Positions 6,504 to 16,681 of a stretch of DNA of 37,267 nucleotides are shown piece after piece (position 1 is the first letter of the stretch; each line of letters opens with the position of its first letter). A program made the translations under genes and the position numbers. The notes under the pieces were generated by a model. The model had not been told where the DNA came from. It saw only the letters and a program-made list of their open reading frames with translations, and did not search any database. Source of the stretch: Oxalobacter formigenes (GTDB lineage: Bacteria > Pseudomonadota > Gammaproteobacteria > Burkholderiales > Burkholderiaceae_D); the NCBI GenBank assembly GCA_949290765.1, contig CASETG010000080.1:1-37267 (forward strand). The letters run 5' to 3'.

Positions 6504-7679
6504 TCATCTCAGCTGTTCATACAGGAGATTCATGATCTTGCGACCTGTGGAAGTCGTCTCTGGCATACCCTTGTTGTCCAGAACGACAATCTCGCTCTTG
6601 CCACCGGTTTCCTGTACGGAAATCTGGTAACGTTCAATCTGTTTTTCACTGCCCGAGAAAGAGAACAGGTTCGAGAGGAAGCCTTTTTCGTTTTCAGGCG
6701 TATTCTTGGCCTCGCTGTCCTGATCGACATAACGGACGTAATACAGCCCCTTCGCGCGGTTCCTGTCCTCGACAGTGAATCCGACACGATCCAGCGCCAG
6801 GCCGACCCGTCGCCATGTCCGGTCGAACGTTTCATCCACGACGACCTTGGAACTGTTGCTACCCTTGACAAGGGTCGCTCTGGACGGCAAAACCACAGTC
6901 TTGCGTTCGGCAATCGCTCTGGCTCTGGCTTTTTCCTTCTCGTTCATGTCGCTTAACTGAACCATCAGACGCGAGAGGAATTCCGCTTCGAGTTCCGGAT
7001 CGGATGCACGTGCGGTCCACATGGTCGTATCCCGGTTCACACCGACAATTTCTTCCTGCGCGCCACGGTGACTGATGAAGATATCGGTCGTACCATCCGC
7101 ATTGCGCTCCAGTCGCGTTCTGAACTTGTCGCGCTCGCCGGTCGAATAAAGGGCATCGAACACCTTGCCGATCGTCTTGCGGATAATATCCTGGGGCAAT
7201 TTGGCCCTGTTTTCCGCCCAGTCCGTTTCCATGATCCCGGTATCGGGTGAATCGATATTGATCAAAAAGCCGTTATCCTGCCAGAAATCCCTGATTTGCG
7301 GCCACAATACTTCCGGAGAGCGGTTCACGACCAGCCAGCGCTGGTTTCCGTCCCGCTCGATACGGATATCCGTCGCTTCATTGGGTGCGACAACACCGCC
7401 AATCGCACCGACAGCCCCACCGGGCCTGGCTTCCTGACGCTGCTGATTGTAGTCGGATGCCGTCACCGTTCCGGTTTCCGGAATGGTATAACGATTGTCA
7501 CGCTGCAACTGCGTCAGGTCAGGCGGAATTTCCAGTCGCTGCCCCTGTGTCTTGGATGCTTCGCTTTTATAATCAATACGATCCGCTTCAAGCATGCTGT
7601 CAATCGAACTGCATGACGACAATGCGAGAACCGTCAACGATCCGAAAAGAACCGGACCGACTTTCTTGTTCAACACCAT
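6504..7679 (-). CDS. bamC: Outer membrane protein assembly factor BamC (lipoprotein)
   Basis: BamC (NlpB) is an accessory lipoprotein of the BAM complex, which inserts beta-barrel proteins into the outer membrane. The 391-residue product begins with a signal peptide and lipobox LSSC (Cys23). It then has the conserved unstructured BamD-binding segment (DYKSEASKTQGQRLEIPPDL) and two helix-grip domains in the rest of the protein. Its position directly after dapA is the classical dapA-bamC order of beta- and gammaproteobacteria. The ATG at 7679 follows an AGGAAG sequence at a suitable distance and starts the signal peptide. It ends 19 nt before the MBL-fold gene. Confidence 0.93.
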   Translation of the reverse strand: MVLNKKVGPVLFGSLTVLALSSCSSIDSMLEADRIDYKSEASKTQGQRLEIPPDLTQLQRDNRYTIPETGTVTASDYNQQRQEARPGGAVGAIGGVVAPNEATDIRIERDGNQRWLVVNRSPEVLWPQIRDFWQDNGFLINIDSPDTGIMETDWAENRAKLPQDIIRKTIGKVFDALYSTGERDKFRTRLERNADGTTDIFISHRGAQEEIVGVNRDTTMWTARASDPELEAEFLSRLMVQLSDMNEKEKARARAIAERKTVVLPSRATLVKGSNSSKVVVDETFDRTWRRVGLALDRVGFTVEDRNRAKGLYYVRYVDQDSEAKNTPENEKGFLSNLFSFSGSEKQIERYQISVQETGGKSEIVVLDNKGMPETTSTGRKIMNLLYEQLR

Positions 7680-7739
7680 ACGTTCAGCTTCCTGGCTTCA
7701 CAGTTTTCAGGGAGACCCACTGCCAATTTCTCGAACGGG

Positions 7740-8624
7740 TCAAACCGGTACGCCGGCTTCCCTGAGCGCCTTTCTGACGCCTTCCTTGCATCCATCGGAC
7801 AGCGGAACAAGCGGCAGCCTGATGCCTGGCGGAATCATGCCCATTTCGGACAATGCCCATTTGACCGGAATCGGGTTCGATTCCACAAACAGCTGCTGGC
7901 TTAACGGCACCATCAGATTGTTGAGCTTGCAAGCCGTTTCGACATCGCCCCTGATGGCCGCGGCACACATCAGGTGCATGTTCTTCGGAGCGACATTGGC
8001 GACCACGGAAATATTGCCTTTCGCGCCGCACAGCATCAGCGCAAGTGCCGTCGAGTCATCGCCGGAATAAACCGAAAAGCCTTCCGGTACGCGACGAAGC
8101 AAATCGATGCCACGCGCGATATTGCCGGTAGCATCCTTGACACCGATGATATTCGGGATTTCCGCCAGTCTGAGAATCGTTTCATTGGACAAATCGGCGA
8201 CCGTTCTGCCCGGAACGTTATAGAGAATCATCGGCAGATCGACCGCTTCCGCCACGCTCCTGAAGTGCTGGTACATCCCTTCCTGGGTCGGTTTGTTGTA
8301 ATAGGGAACGACTTGCAGGGATGCGTCGGCACCTGCCATTTGCGCATAGCGCGTCAATGCGATGGCTTCGGCGGTGGAGTTGCCTCCCGCTCCGGCAATG
8401 ACCGGAATCCGTTTGCCGGAGTGTTCCACGGCGACCCGGATCATTTCGGCATGTTCATCCACATTCACAGTCGGCGATTCGCCGGTTGTACCGACGACGG
8501 ACAATGCATCGGTACCTTCGGCGATCTGCCAGTCCATCAGACGGCGAGCGCTATCGAGATCGACACTGCCATCCGCATTCATTGGCGTAACCAATGCAAC
8601 TATACTGCCTTCGATTTTCATCAT
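7740..8624 (-). CDS. dapA: 4-hydroxy-tetrahydrodipicolinate synthase
   Basis: DapA condenses pyruvate with aspartate semialdehyde, the first committed step to diaminopimelate and lysine. The 294-residue product carries the family motifs: VGTTGES (Thr46, Thr47), YYNKP (Tyr109), Tyr135 in LYNVPGR with Arg140, and the Schiff-base lysine Lys163 in IGVKDATG. The first two codons are both ATG, so the start may be 8624 or 8621; no strong ribosome-binding site is visible before either. It is followed by bamC after 60 nt. A hairpin and a possible -10 (TACAAT) lie just upstream. Confidence 0.97.
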   Translation of the reverse strand: MMKIEGSIVALVTPMNADGSVDLDSARRLMDWQIAEGTDALSVVGTTGESPTVNVDEHAEMIRVAVEHSGKRIPVIAGAGGNSTAEAIALTRYAQMAGADASLQVVPYYNKPTQEGMYQHFRSVAEAVDLPMILYNVPGRTVADLSNETILRLAEIPNIIGVKDATGNIARGIDLLRRVPEGFSVYSGDDSTALALMLCGAKGNISVVANVAPKNMHLMCAAAIRGDVETACKLNNLMVPLSQQLFVESNPIPVKWALSEMGMIPPGIRLPLVPLSDGCKEGVRKALREAGVPV

Positions 8625-8651
8625 GATCTAACTGTCAAAAAAAGATTGTAG

Positions 8652-8676
8652 CCGATACCGCCGACGGCGGTATCGG
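8652..8676 (-). terminator. 11-bp hairpin between gltD and dapA (terminator or operator)
   Basis: CCGATACCGCC (8652-8662) is a perfect inverted repeat of GGCGGTATCGG (8666-8676) with a 3-nt loop. On the minus strand it is followed after 8 nt by a run of seven Ts, so it may end the gltBD transcript, though the gap is longer than in a canonical intrinsic terminator. On the same strand TACAAT begins 2 nt after the hairpin, so the palindrome also overlaps the -35 region of a possible dapA promoter. Confidence 0.55.
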
Positions 8677-8781
8677 GATTGAATTCATGCGCAATAGCAA
8701 TAATACTACCTCAACTCCGGCAATATATCAGCACAGGTCAGCGAAATATCGCGAATCTTGCCATAAATTTGTTTCAGATTG

Positions 8782-10236
8782 TTAAAGCATATCGCCCGAC
8801 AGAAAACGATCGACGGCTTGCGCGCATTCCCTGCCCTCGTGCAAAGCCCAGACCACCAGCGACTGGCCACGCCGCACATCTCCGGCGGCGAACACCTTCG
8901 CGACAGATGTCTTGAACCGGTCATCTCCATCCAGTGAGGCAAGTACATTGCCCGCGCCGTCCTTTTCGACACCGAAGGCTTCCAGCACCGATGCCGCCGG
9001 TCCTGCGAACCCCATGGCCAGAATGACCATATCCGCCGGAATCTCGAATTCGCTACCGGGAATTTCGACATACTTGCCGCCCACCTGCTCGACACGGCAG
9101 GCAATCAGTTTTTCGACCTTCCCGCGCTTGCCTTCGATTCGCTTGGTCATGATGCCGAAGTCACGTTCGCATCCCTCTTCCTGGGACGACGACGTCCTGA
9201 ACTGCTTCGGCCAGTACGGCCAGACCATCGCCTTGTCCACCGAATCGGGCAGACGGGCATTCCGGTCGAACTGGAGAATGCTGGCCGCCCCCTGCCGGTT
9301 GGCGATGCCGACGCAGTCGGAACCGGTATCGCCGCCGCCGATGATGACGACCCGTTTGCCTTCCGCGTTCAGGCGATTGCGCGACTTGTCGCCGGCATCC
9401 TTCCTGTTTTGTGCGCACAGATATTCCATGGCGAAACAGACTCCCGGCAAATCCGCGCCCGGCACATCGAGTTCGCGGGGCTGCTCTGCACCGCACGCCA
9501 GCACGACGGCATCGAACGACTCGATGAGCCTGTCGGGCTCCATGATTTCCGTCGCCATATTCTGAATGCATGACGGCACGTCCTTGCCGACCAGCACACC
9601 GGTTTTGAACACCACGCCTTCGGCCTTCATCTGTTCGAGCCGCCGGTCGATGACCTGTTTTTCCAGCTTGAAATCCGGAATACCGTAACGCAGCAACCCG
9701 CCGATCCTGTCGTTTTTCTCGAAAACCGTCACATCATGTCCGGCACGTGCCAGCTGCTGCGCAGCTGCAAGGCCGGCCGGTCCGGAACCGACAATCGCGA
9801 CGGTCTTGCCGGTCTTGTGTGCAGCCGGACGCGGGACGACCCAACCGTTTTCCCAGCCCTTTTCGATAATGAAACGCTCGATCGAGCGAATGCCGACAGG
9901 CTCCTTGATAAGCCCCAGCGAACAGGCCGGTTCGCACAGTGCAGGGCAGACACGCCCCGTGAATTCCGGAAAATTGTTCGTCGCATGCAACTTCTCCAGT
10001 GCGTCCGCATCGCTGCCGTGATAAACCTGATCGTTGAAATCAGGAATCAGATTGCCCAGCGGACAGGCATTGTTGCAAAACGCGATACCGCAATCCATGC
10101 AACGCGCACCTTGCTGACGAGCCTGTTCATCCGCCAATGTCAGCGTAAATTCCCGGTAATTCCTGACGCGCTCTTTGGGCTCCAGATGCGTTTCCTCAAT
10201 CCGGTCAAATTCCATGAAACCCGTTACTTTTCCCAT
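8782..10236 (-). CDS. gltD: Glutamate synthase (NADPH) small (beta) subunit
   Basis: GltD takes electrons from NADPH through FAD and passes them through [4Fe-4S] clusters to GltB for glutamate formation. The 484-residue product has the N-terminal cysteine set (Cys46, Cys49, Cys54, Cys58 and Cys97, Cys101, Cys105), a first Rossmann motif [14 protein letters not shown] near residue 147, a second [12 protein letters not shown] in the NADPH domain, and the C-terminal FAD motif [19 protein letters not shown] good GAGGTGG ribosome-binding site precedes the ATG. It lies 40 nt after gltB on the same strand, the normal gltBD operon. Confidence 0.98.
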   Translation of the reverse strand: MGKVTGFMEFDRIEETHLEPKERVRNYREFTLTLADEQARQQGARCMDCGIAFCNNACPLGNLIPDFNDQVYHGSDADALEKLHATNNFPEFTGRVCPALCEPACSLGLIKEPVGIRSIERFIIEKGWENGWVVPRPAAHKTGKTVAIVGSGPAGLAAAQQLARAGHDVTVFEKNDRIGGLLRYGIPDFKLEKQVIDRRLEQMKAEGVVFKTGVLVGKDVPSCIQNMATEIMEPDRLIESFDAVVLACGAEQPRELDVPGADLPGVCFAMEYLCAQNRKDAGDKSRNRLNAEGKRVVIIGGGDTGSDCVGIANRQGAASILQFDRNARLPDSVDKAMVWPYWPKQFRTSSSQEEGCERDFGIMTKRIEGKRGKVEKLIACRVEQVGGKYVEIPGSEFEIPADMVILAMGFAGPAASVLEAFGVEKDGAGNVLASLDGDDRFKTSVAKVFAAGDVRRGQSLVVWALHEGRECAQAVDRFLSGDML

Positions 10237-10276
10237 TTTCCACCTCTATCCGGTTACTGTTGACACGACACCTGCA

Positions 10277-13200
10277 TCAGGCAGCCACGTTCACATTGTC
10301 TTCTGCGTTCTTTTCCTCGGCATACAAGTCCTGCAAGGCGCGACGATATTCCATCGGGAACACCTTGACAAAACACGAGCGGCAATTCGACCAGTCTTCC
10401 AGCAGCTTGCGTGCCGTCATACTGCCGGTATAGGTGAAATGATTTTCGATCAGATGTTTCAGGATCGCTTCATCCGTCTGCGGCTGACCATGGCGTGACA
10501 AACGATGCCATACCGCTTTTTCCACCGACGCTTCCTGCTCGAAATACGACAATACAGGTTCCAGCGTGACCATGGACAGATTGCAGCGCCGTTCGAACGA
10601 CTTGTCCGGGTCATACACGTAAGCCACACCGCCGGACATCCCTGCCGCGAAATTGCGACCGGTTTCGCCCAGAATCACGACCGTACCACCCGTCATGTAT
10701 TCGCAGCCATGATCTCCGCAGCCTTCGGCGACCGCCACCGCGCCCGAATTGCGCACGGCAAACCGTTCACCCGCAATGCCGTAGAAATATGCCTCACCCG
10801 AAATCGCGCCATACAGCACCGTATTGCCGACAATCATGTTGCGTTCGGGCTGCCCACGGAACTGGGCATGCGGTCTGACGATAATACGTCCGCCGGAAAG
10901 GCTCTTGCCGACATAGTCGTTCGCTTCGCCCACCAGATCCAGCGTGATGCCATGTGCCAGGAAAGAACCGACCGACTGTCCTGCCGTTCCCTGCAACTGG
11001 ATATGGATCGTATCATCAGGCAAACCCTCATGTCCGAAGCGACGCGCGACCTCACCTGAGAGCATCGCCCCGACACTGCGGTTCGCGTTCCTGATCGGAT
11101 AGATAAACGAAATTTTTTCCTTCTTTTCCAGCGCGATGGCAGACTGGAGAATCAACCGGTGGTCGATAGCCTTTTCCAGACCATGATCCTGTTCATCCTG
11201 ATGCCGCTTGTGGACATCCTGATCCACGACCGGATCGAAGAACAGACGACTGAAATCCAGACCGGATTCCTTCCAGTTGGCGATTGCCTTCGATTTTTCC
11301 AGCAAATCGACACGACCGATCAGATCGTCGTACTTGCGGATACCGAGCTGCGCCATGATCTGTCGCATTTCCTCGGCAACGAAGAACAGATAATTGACGA
11401 TATATTCCGGCTTGCCGCTGAATTTCTTTCTCAATTCAGGGTCTTGCGTCGCAACACCGACCGGACAGGTATTCAGATGGCATTTGCGCATCATGATGCA
11501 ACCCTGCGTAACGAGCGGCGCCGTGGCGAACCCGACTTCATCGGCACCCAGAATCGCCGCGATCACGACATCACGTCCGGTCTTCATCTGACCGTCGGCC
11601 TGAATGCGCACACGTCCACGCAAATTGTTCAGAACCAGTGTCTGCTGCGCTTCGGCCAGACCGATTTCCCACGGCGAGCCGGTATGCTTGATAGACGACA
11701 GCGGCGATGCACCGGTACCGCCGTCGTGTCCCGCGATCACGATATGGTCTGCCTTGGCCTTGGCGACACCGGCAGCGATGGTACCGACACCCACTTCGGA
11801 AACCAGCTTGACCGAAATCGTCGCCCTCGGATTGACGTTCTTCAAATCGTGAATCAGCTGTGCCAGATCCTCGATGGAATAAATATCGTGATGCGGCGGC
11901 GGCGAAATCAGGCCGACACCCGGGACTGAAAAACGCATGCTGGCGATATATTCGGAAACCTTGCCCCCCGGCAGCTGACCGCCCTCGCCCGGCTTGGCGC
12001 CCTGTGCCATCTTGATCTGGATTTCATCGGCTGAATTCAGGTACTCTGCCGTCACACCGAAACGACCCGATGCGACCTGCTTGATACGTGAACGCAGCGA
12101 GTCGCCTTCCTGCAATTCGATATCGGATACGATCCGGTCTTTGCCCAGAATGGACGAAAGCGTTTCTCCTTTTTTGATCGGAATGCCTGCCAGTTCGTTT
12201 TCATAGCGGCGCGGGTCCTCCCCGCCTTCGCCGGTATTGGATTTGCCGCCGATACGGTTCATGGCGATCGCCAGAGATGCGTGCGCTTCGGCACTGATCG
12301 ATCCCAGGGACATCGCGCCGGTCGCGAAACGCTTGACGATTTCCTTGGCGGGTTCGACCTCGTCGATCGAGATGGCGCGCGCAGGATCGAAACGGAATTC
12401 GAACAAACCGCGCAAGGTCATCTGGCGACGCGACTGGTCATTGATGATCTGCGCATATTCCTTGTAAGTCGCATAATTGTTGGCGCGTGTGGAATGCTGC
12501 AACTTCGCGATTGCATCCGGCGTGAACATATGTTCTTCACCCTGCTTGCGGAAAGCATATTCCCCGCCGACATCCAGAAAGCGCACCGGCTGCTGGCGAG
12601 CGCCGAACGCCTTCCGGTGCAGACGCAGCGATTCTTCCGCCACTTCAAAAACACCGATTCCCCCGACACTGGATACTGTTCCCTTGAAATATTTTCCGAC
12701 CAGCGCATCGGAAAGACCGATCGCCTCGAAAATCTGTGCACCACAATAGGAGCGATATGTCGAAATCCCCATTTTCGACATGATTTTCATGAGCCCCTTG
12801 TTGATCGCCTTGATGAAATTGGCCTGTGCCTTTTCAGGCGTCAGCTCTGCCGACAATCTCGGTGCCAGTTCGGAGAGTGTTTCCAGTACCAGATACGGAT
12901 GGACCGCTTCGGCGCCATATCCTGCCAGCAACGCGAAATGATGCGTTTCCTTCGCAGAACCGGTTTCGACTACCAGACCGGTCGAAGCGCGCAAACCCTT
13001 GGCGACCAGATCCTGATGGATGGCGGAAGTCGCCAAAAGCGCGGGAATCGCAAGCTTGTCCTGACCGATCTTCCTGTCCGAGACGATCAGGATATTGTGC
13101 CCCGACTTGACGGCATCGACAGCCTCGGCGCACAGCGATGCCAGATGCGCTTCGATACCTTCCTTGCCCCACGAGACCGGATAACAGATATCGAGCTCGT

Positions 13201-14968
13201 AAGAGCGGAATTTGCCGCTCGTATAGGCATCGATATTGCGGATGCTGGCCATTTCCGCAAAACCGAGAATCGGTTGCGACGCTTCCAGACGCATTTGCGG
13301 ATTGACATTGTTCGTGTCCAGCACATTGGGTTTCGGCCCGATGTAGGACAACAGCGACATGATGATTTCCTCGCGAATCGGGTCGACAGGCGGATTGGTG
13401 ACCTGTGCGAAAGACTGCCGGAAATAGTCGTAAAGCGGCTTCGGACGATGAGACAACACGGCCAGCGGCGCATCGTTACCCATCGAGCCGATCGCTTCCT
13501 CACCGTTTTGTGCCATCGGCGGCAAAATGATTTTCAGATCTTCCTGCGTATAGCCGAACGCTTCCTGACGCAAGGTCAGCGGCACATCGGAATGCGCGAC
13601 ATCGGAAGCATGCTCTTTCAGGTCATGCAGCTTGATGCAAACCGAGTTCGTCCAGGCACGATAAGGACGGGCATTGGCATAGATATCCTTGATTTCCTTG
13701 TCGTCGATAATCCGGCCCGCATCGAGATCGATCAGGAACATCTTACCGGGCTGCAAACGCCATTTCCGGATAATGTGCGTTTCCGGAATCGGCAAAACCC
13801 CCGTTTCGGACGCCATGACGACCAGATCGTCATCGGTCACGACATAGCGTGCCGGACGCAGACCGTTCCTGTCCAGCACACCGCCGATCTGGCGTCCGTC
13901 GGTAAAGGCAATCGCGGCCGGACCGTCCCATGGCTCCATCATGGCGGCGTGGTATTCATAGAACGCACGGCGGTTGTCGTCCATCAGCTGATGGTTTTCC
14001 CATGCTTCCGGAATCATCATCATCATGGCATGTGCCAGCGGATAACCCGACATGACCAGCAACTCCAGTGCATTGTCGAAGCATGCCGTATCGGACTGCC
14101 CTTCATACATCAACGGATACAGCTTTTGCAAATCATCGCCCAGCACGGCGGAACGCATCATTTCCTCACGGGCGCGGAACCAGTTGAAATTGCCCTTGAC
14201 GGTATTGATTTCACCGTTATGCGCGACAAGGCGATACGGGTGAGCGAGCGGCCACTCCGGAAACGTGTTCGTAGAGAAACGCTGATGCACCATCGCCAGG
14301 GCGGACACGCAGCGTTCGTCTTGCAAATCCAGATAATAATCCTGCACCTGATCGGCCAGAAGCAGCCCCTTGTACACAATCGTTCTGGCCGACATGGACG
14401 GAACGAAAAATTCCTTGCAATGCTTCAGGTCGAGCGCCTGAATCGCATGTCCCGCCGCCTTGCGGATGACGAACAGTTTTCTTTCCAGTGCATCGGTCAC
14501 CATGATATCCGCACCACGACCGATAAAAATCTGGCGAATGACCGGTTCCTTTTCTCGCGCCTTGGGCGACATCGGCATTTCGCGATTGACCGGCACATCG
14601 CGCCATCCCAGCACGACCTGTTTCTCGGCGCGCACTGCCCGTTCGATTTCCTTTTCGCATGCCAGCCTCGAAGCATGTTCCTTCGGCAGGAAAATCATGC
14701 CGACGCCATACTCACCCGGCGGCGGCAGCACGACATCCTGCTTCGCCATTTCTTCGCGATAAAAACGGTCCGGGATCTGTATCAGGATACCGGCACCGTC
14801 GCCCATCATCTTGTCCGCCCCCACGGCACCGCGGTGGTCGAGATTTTTCAATATCTGCAACCCCTGCTCGATGATGGAATGGCTCTTGACCCCCTTGATA
14901 TGGGCGACGAACCCGACGCCACAAGCATCATGTTCAAACGATGGATGATACAAACCTTGCGCACACAT
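10277..14968 (-). CDS. gltB: Glutamate synthase (NADPH) large (alpha) subunit
   Basis: GltB transfers the amide of glutamine to 2-oxoglutarate, giving two glutamates. The 1563-residue product is full length. It begins with a short propeptide, [15 protein letters not shown], after which Cys16 (CGVGF) should become the N-terminal nucleophile of the class II glutaminase domain (to about residue 430). A central domain, an FMN-binding barrel and a GXGXG beta-helix follow. The [3Fe-4S] ligands are visible as Cys1157, Cys1163 and Cys1168. It is the first gene of gltBD. GGGGG lies 7 nt before the ATG, and a possible promoter (TTGTGT, 17 nt, TATCCT) lies within the upstream 60 nt, beside the RAYT element. 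Confidence 0.98.
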   Translation of the reverse strand: MCAQGLYHPSFEHDACGVGFVAHIKGVKSHSIIEQGLQILKNLDHRGAVGADKMMGDGAGILIQIPDRFYREEMAKQDVVLPPPGEYGVGMIFLPKEHASRLACEKEIERAVRAEKQVVLGWRDVPVNREMPMSPKAREKEPVIRQIFIGRGADIMVTDALERKLFVIRKAAGHAIQALDLKHCKEFFVPSMSARTIVYKGLLLADQVQDYYLDLQDERCVSALAMVHQRFSTNTFPEWPLAHPYRLVAHNGEINTVKGNFNWFRAREEMMRSAVLGDDLQKLYPLMYEGQSDTACFDNALELLVMSGYPLAHAMMMMIPEAWENHQLMDDNRRAFYEYHAAMMEPWDGPAAIAFTDGRQIGGVLDRNGLRPARYVVTDDDLVVMASETGVLPIPETHIIRKWRLQPGKMFLIDLDAGRIIDDKEIKDIYANARPYRAWTNSVCIKLHDLKEHASDVAHSDVPLTLRQEAFGYTQEDLKIILPPMAQNGEEAIGSMGNDAPLAVLSHRPKPLYDYFRQSFAQVTNPPVDPIREEIIMSLLSYIGPKPNVLDTNNVNPQMRLEASQPILGFAEMASIRNIDAYTSGKFRSYELDICYPVSWGKEGIEAHLASLCAEAVDAVKSGHNILIVSDRKIGQDKLAIPALLATSAIHQDLVAKGLRASTGLVVETGSAKETHHFALLAGYGAEAVHPYLVLETLSELAPRLSAELTPEKAQANFIKAINKGLMKIMSKMGISTYRSYCGAQIFEAIGLSDALVGKYFKGTVSSVGGIGVFEVAEESLRLHRKAFGARQQPVRFLDVGGEYAFRKQGEEHMFTPDAIAKLQHSTRANNYATYKEYAQIINDQSRRQMTLRGLFEFRFDPARAISIDEVEPAKEIVKRFATGAMSLGSISAEAHASLAIAMNRIGGKSNTGEGGEDPRRYENELAGIPIKKGETLSSILGKDRIVSDIELQEGDSLRSRIKQVASGRFGVTAEYLNSADEIQIKMAQGAKPGEGGQLPGGKVSEYIASMRFSVPGVGLISPPPHHDIYSIEDLAQLIHDLKNVNPRATISVKLVSEVGVGTIAAGVAKAKADHIVIAGHDGGTGASPLSSIKHTGSPWEIGLAEAQQTLVLNNLRGRVRIQADGQMKTGRDVVIAAILGADEVGFATAPLVTQGCIMMRKCHLNTCPVGVATQDPELRKKFSGKPEYIVNYLFFVAEEMRQIMAQLGIRKYDDLIGRVDLLEKSKAIANWKESGLDFSRLFFDPVVDQDVHKRHQDEQDHGLEKAIDHRLILQSAIALEKKEKISFIYPIRNANRSVGAMLSGEVARRFGHEGLPDDTIHIQLQGTAGQSVGSFLAHGITLDLVGEANDYVGKSLSGGRIIVRPHAQFRGQPERNMIVGNTVLYGAISGEAYFYGIAGERFAVRNSGAVAVAEGCGDHGCEYMTGGTVVILGETGRNFAAGMSGGVAYVYDPDKSFERRCNLSMVTLEPVLSYFEQEASVEKAVWHRLSRHGQPQTDEAILKHLIENHFTYTGSMTARKLLEDWSNCRSCFVKVFPMEYRRALQDLYAEEKNAEDNVNVAA

Positions 14969-15040
14969 ATAGACCCCCGAAAATTAACTGTCCGAAACAG
15001 GATAAATCCTTTTCAGACTCAACACAATAAAAATAAAAAG

Positions 15041-15057
15041 GGTCAGAGTAATTATTA
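15041..15057 (-). repeat. Degenerate copy of the RAYT terminal repeat upstream of gltB
   Basis: The plus strand reads GGGTCAGAGTAATTATT, resembling the terminal repeat GGGGACATAGTGAT of the neighbouring element, with substitutions. It lies 30 nt outside the left terminal repeat in the same orientation, inside the gltB upstream region. It may be a diverged REP-like sequence or a trace of an earlier insertion. Confidence 0.4.
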
Positions 15058-15086
15058 AAGAAACGCAAAATATTTTCATTATTTAA

Positions 15087-15879
15087 GGGGACATAGTGAT
15101 AACACACACAAAAAAACAGTGAGTTGCGATATTTCCCATCAGAAAAAACGGATTATTTCGACACGGATTTTTCTGGTCGTCCGCGCTTTCCCATGCGAAA
15201 CTGGCGTTGCGTCAATGCCTCAAGCTGCCTGATGAAGGCCTCGGAACCGAACGGCCATCCCATCGTCAGGACATTTTCCAGCCTGCCGTCGTCGCCGGCA
15301 CGCAGAAACTGTTCACGATAAGCCATTTCCCGCCCGAACGGCGTATTGCCCAATTCCCAGTAAACCGCATGATCGCGTACCAGCGGACTTGGCGCGATAC
15401 CGGCATGATGCCGGTAACTGGACCATTCATAGGCTTCGGGAGAATCGGCAAATCCGCTGGCGACCGGCGTCATTTCCATATGACGACAACAAGCCATCAC
15501 ACTGGCAGGCTCCACGATGGATGTCTTGAAGCGCCCTTCCCACAGCGTTCCACTCCTATGGTATTTCCTGTTGAAATACGGTACATAATGACGCCCTATC
15601 CATTGCATCATGCGCGCAAGCCCCGTCTGGTCGGACGGTGTACCCAACAGGTAAACCCGGTTTTTCAGCAAGGCATAGGCATGGATATCGACCCCATACT
15701 GACGCGCCGCTTCCCTGAGCCAGTCCAGATAGGCGCGATAATCTTCTCCATCAATAAAAACGTCTTGTCGGTTATTGCCCTGCAAATAGATATGATGCGG
15801 CATCCCCGGCATCACCAGTCTTGCGCTTCTTGCCATCTCCACTCCTTTAGCCATGCGATTTTTGCATCACTATGTCCCC
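15087..15879 (-). mobile_element. RAYT-type element bounded by 14-bp inverted repeats
   Basis: A 793-nt unit is bounded by GGGGACATAGTGAT at 15087-15100 and its exact inverse ATCACTATGTCCCC at 15866-15879. It contains a single gene, the RAYT-like protein at 15153-15836. It sits between gltB and hsp20. I see no obvious flanking target duplication, which fits HUH/Y1-type elements that do not make one. Whether the repeats are ends of a mobile unit or REP-like sequences recognised by the protein cannot be settled from one copy. Confidence 0.7.
15153..15836 (-). CDS. REP-associated tyrosine transposase (RAYT)-like protein with altered catalytic residues
   Basis: The 227-residue product belongs to the Y1/RAYT transposase family: MARSARLVMPGMPHHIYLQG at the start, YRAYLDWLREAARQYGVDIHAYAL, MMQWIGRHYVPYFNRKY, GTLWEGRFKTS and YEWSSYRHHAG. 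RAYTs are single-strand HUH nucleases linked to REP sequences. Family members normally have NHVHLL (metal-binding HUH) and a catalytic Tyr in a YIELNPVRA-type motif. Here the equivalents read NRVYLL (Arg60, Tyr62) and HMEMTPVAS (His119), so both HUH histidines and the tyrosine appear replaced, although the frame is intact. The ATG at 15836 has AAAGGAG at good spacing; a start six codons earlier is less likely. Confidence 0.85.
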   Translation of the reverse strand: MARSARLVMPGMPHHIYLQGNNRQDVFIDGEDYRAYLDWLREAARQYGVDIHAYALLKNRVYLLGTPSDQTGLARMMQWIGRHYVPYFNRKYHRSGTLWEGRFKTSIVEPASVMACCRHMEMTPVASGFADSPEAYEWSSYRHHAGIAPSPLVRDHAVYWELGNTPFGREMAYREQFLRAGDDGRLENVLTMGWPFGSEAFIRQLEALTQRQFRMGKRGRPEKSVSK

Positions 15880-16077
15880 AATAATATCACGGAATGCAAA
15901 ATTTCATGTTCACGTTGTCCCTATTATATGAAAATCATACAAAAAACCGTAACGGCTTCCCATTGATTGCCCTCAAAAACGTTTTCCGCAAAGACGCTAA
16001 CTTAACAACGCAACACGCGATTTTTCATCAACCCGAAAGACGGTATCAAGCCTGTCTTTTCCCACAGGGAGAAAACC

Positions 16078-16527
16078 ATGTCCAATATGCTTTCCAATTT
16101 CAACCCGTTCAATGAAATCAGCCGCTTCGAACCATTGCGCAACCTAGAAGAATTTTTAAACAATTACCGGCTGGCTTCGCCATGGAACAGCTGGGAAGCC
16201 GAACCGCGTATCAAAATCGACGTGTCAGAAACAGATGAAGCCTACTTCATCAAGGCCGACGCACCCGGCGTACCGAAAGAAGACATCAAGGTAACGGTAG
16301 AAGGCAATTTCGTCACGATCGAATTCGAAGTCAAAAAAGAAGACGAAGAAAAGGTTTACGGCAAACCGATACGCAGCGAGCGGTATCACGGCATCCAGAG
16401 CCGCAGCTTCGCACTGGCACAGGATGTCAACAGCGCCCTGTCAAGCGCAACCTATCACGATGGCGTACTCGAATTGCGATTGCCCAAAAAAACCGGCTCG
16501 GCACGCACCCAGCTGACCATCAACTGA
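16078..16527 (+). CDS. Small heat shock protein (Hsp20/alpha-crystallin family)
   Basis: This is a cytoplasmic holdase chaperone that binds unfolding proteins in large oligomers. The 149-residue product has a short N-terminal arm (NPFNEISRFEPLRNLEEFL) and an alpha-crystallin domain from about residue 44 to 140. The domain includes DVSETDEAYFIKADAPGVPKED at its start and the conserved ATYHDGVLELRLPK near its end. The C-terminal tail is short (TQLTIN). A strong AGGGAGAA precedes the ATG. I looked for a sigma-32 promoter in the 200 nt upstream and did not find a good match; the RAYT element ends 198 nt upstream. Confidence 0.95.
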   Translation: MSNMLSNFNPFNEISRFEPLRNLEEFLNNYRLASPWNSWEAEPRIKIDVSETDEAYFIKADAPGVPKEDIKVTVEGNFVTIEFEVKKEDEEKVYGKPIRSERYHGIQSRSFALAQDVNSALSSATYHDGVLELRLPKKTGSARTQLTIN

Positions 16528-16572
16528 GTCACCCGGCAAATCCGTTCATAAACGGTGCGAATATCACCCATC

Positions 16573-16610
16573 CGGGCAATAACCTGACCACAACACCAGG
16601 CTATTGCCCG
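16573..16610 (+). terminator. Hairpin between hsp20 and ppk (weak terminator)
   Basis: CGGGCAATAACCTG (16573-16586) and CAGGCTATTGCCCG (16597-16610) pair over 14 positions with one mismatch, around a 10-nt loop. It lies 46 nt after hsp20 and directly abuts the Pho-box-like sequence. There is no proper T run behind it, so its role as an intrinsic terminator is uncertain. Confidence 0.5.
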
Positions 16611-16644
16611 CCGTCATCATTTTGTCACCTCTTTTTGCTATGAT
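16611..16644 (+). promoter_or_regulatory. Pho-box-like promoter of ppk
   Basis: CCGTCAT-CATT-TTGTCAC (16611-16628) matches the PhoB box, two CTGTCAT-type 7-mers separated by 4 AT-rich bases. Exactly 10 nt later stands TATGAT (16639-16644), a good -10. The Pho box thus replaces the -35, with the same 10-nt spacing as in the E. coli phoA promoter. A start near 16651 would leave a leader of about 30 nt before ppk. PhoB control of polyphosphate kinase is known in other bacteria. Confidence 0.7.
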
Positions 16645-16681
16645 AGGACTATAAACAAATCCAACAGTCAGGATATATATC

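Noticed and set aside
12281..15058. A 925-codon open frame on the plus strand opposite gltB
   Set aside because: It is the antisense shadow of gltB, whose motifs and length are unmistakable; the composition is His/Arg/Gln-rich without any domain, as expected of a mirrored GC-biased coding frame.
15880..16077. A sigma-32 promoter for hsp20
   Set aside because: I found no acceptable pair of CTTGAAA- and CCCCAT-type elements at the right spacing.
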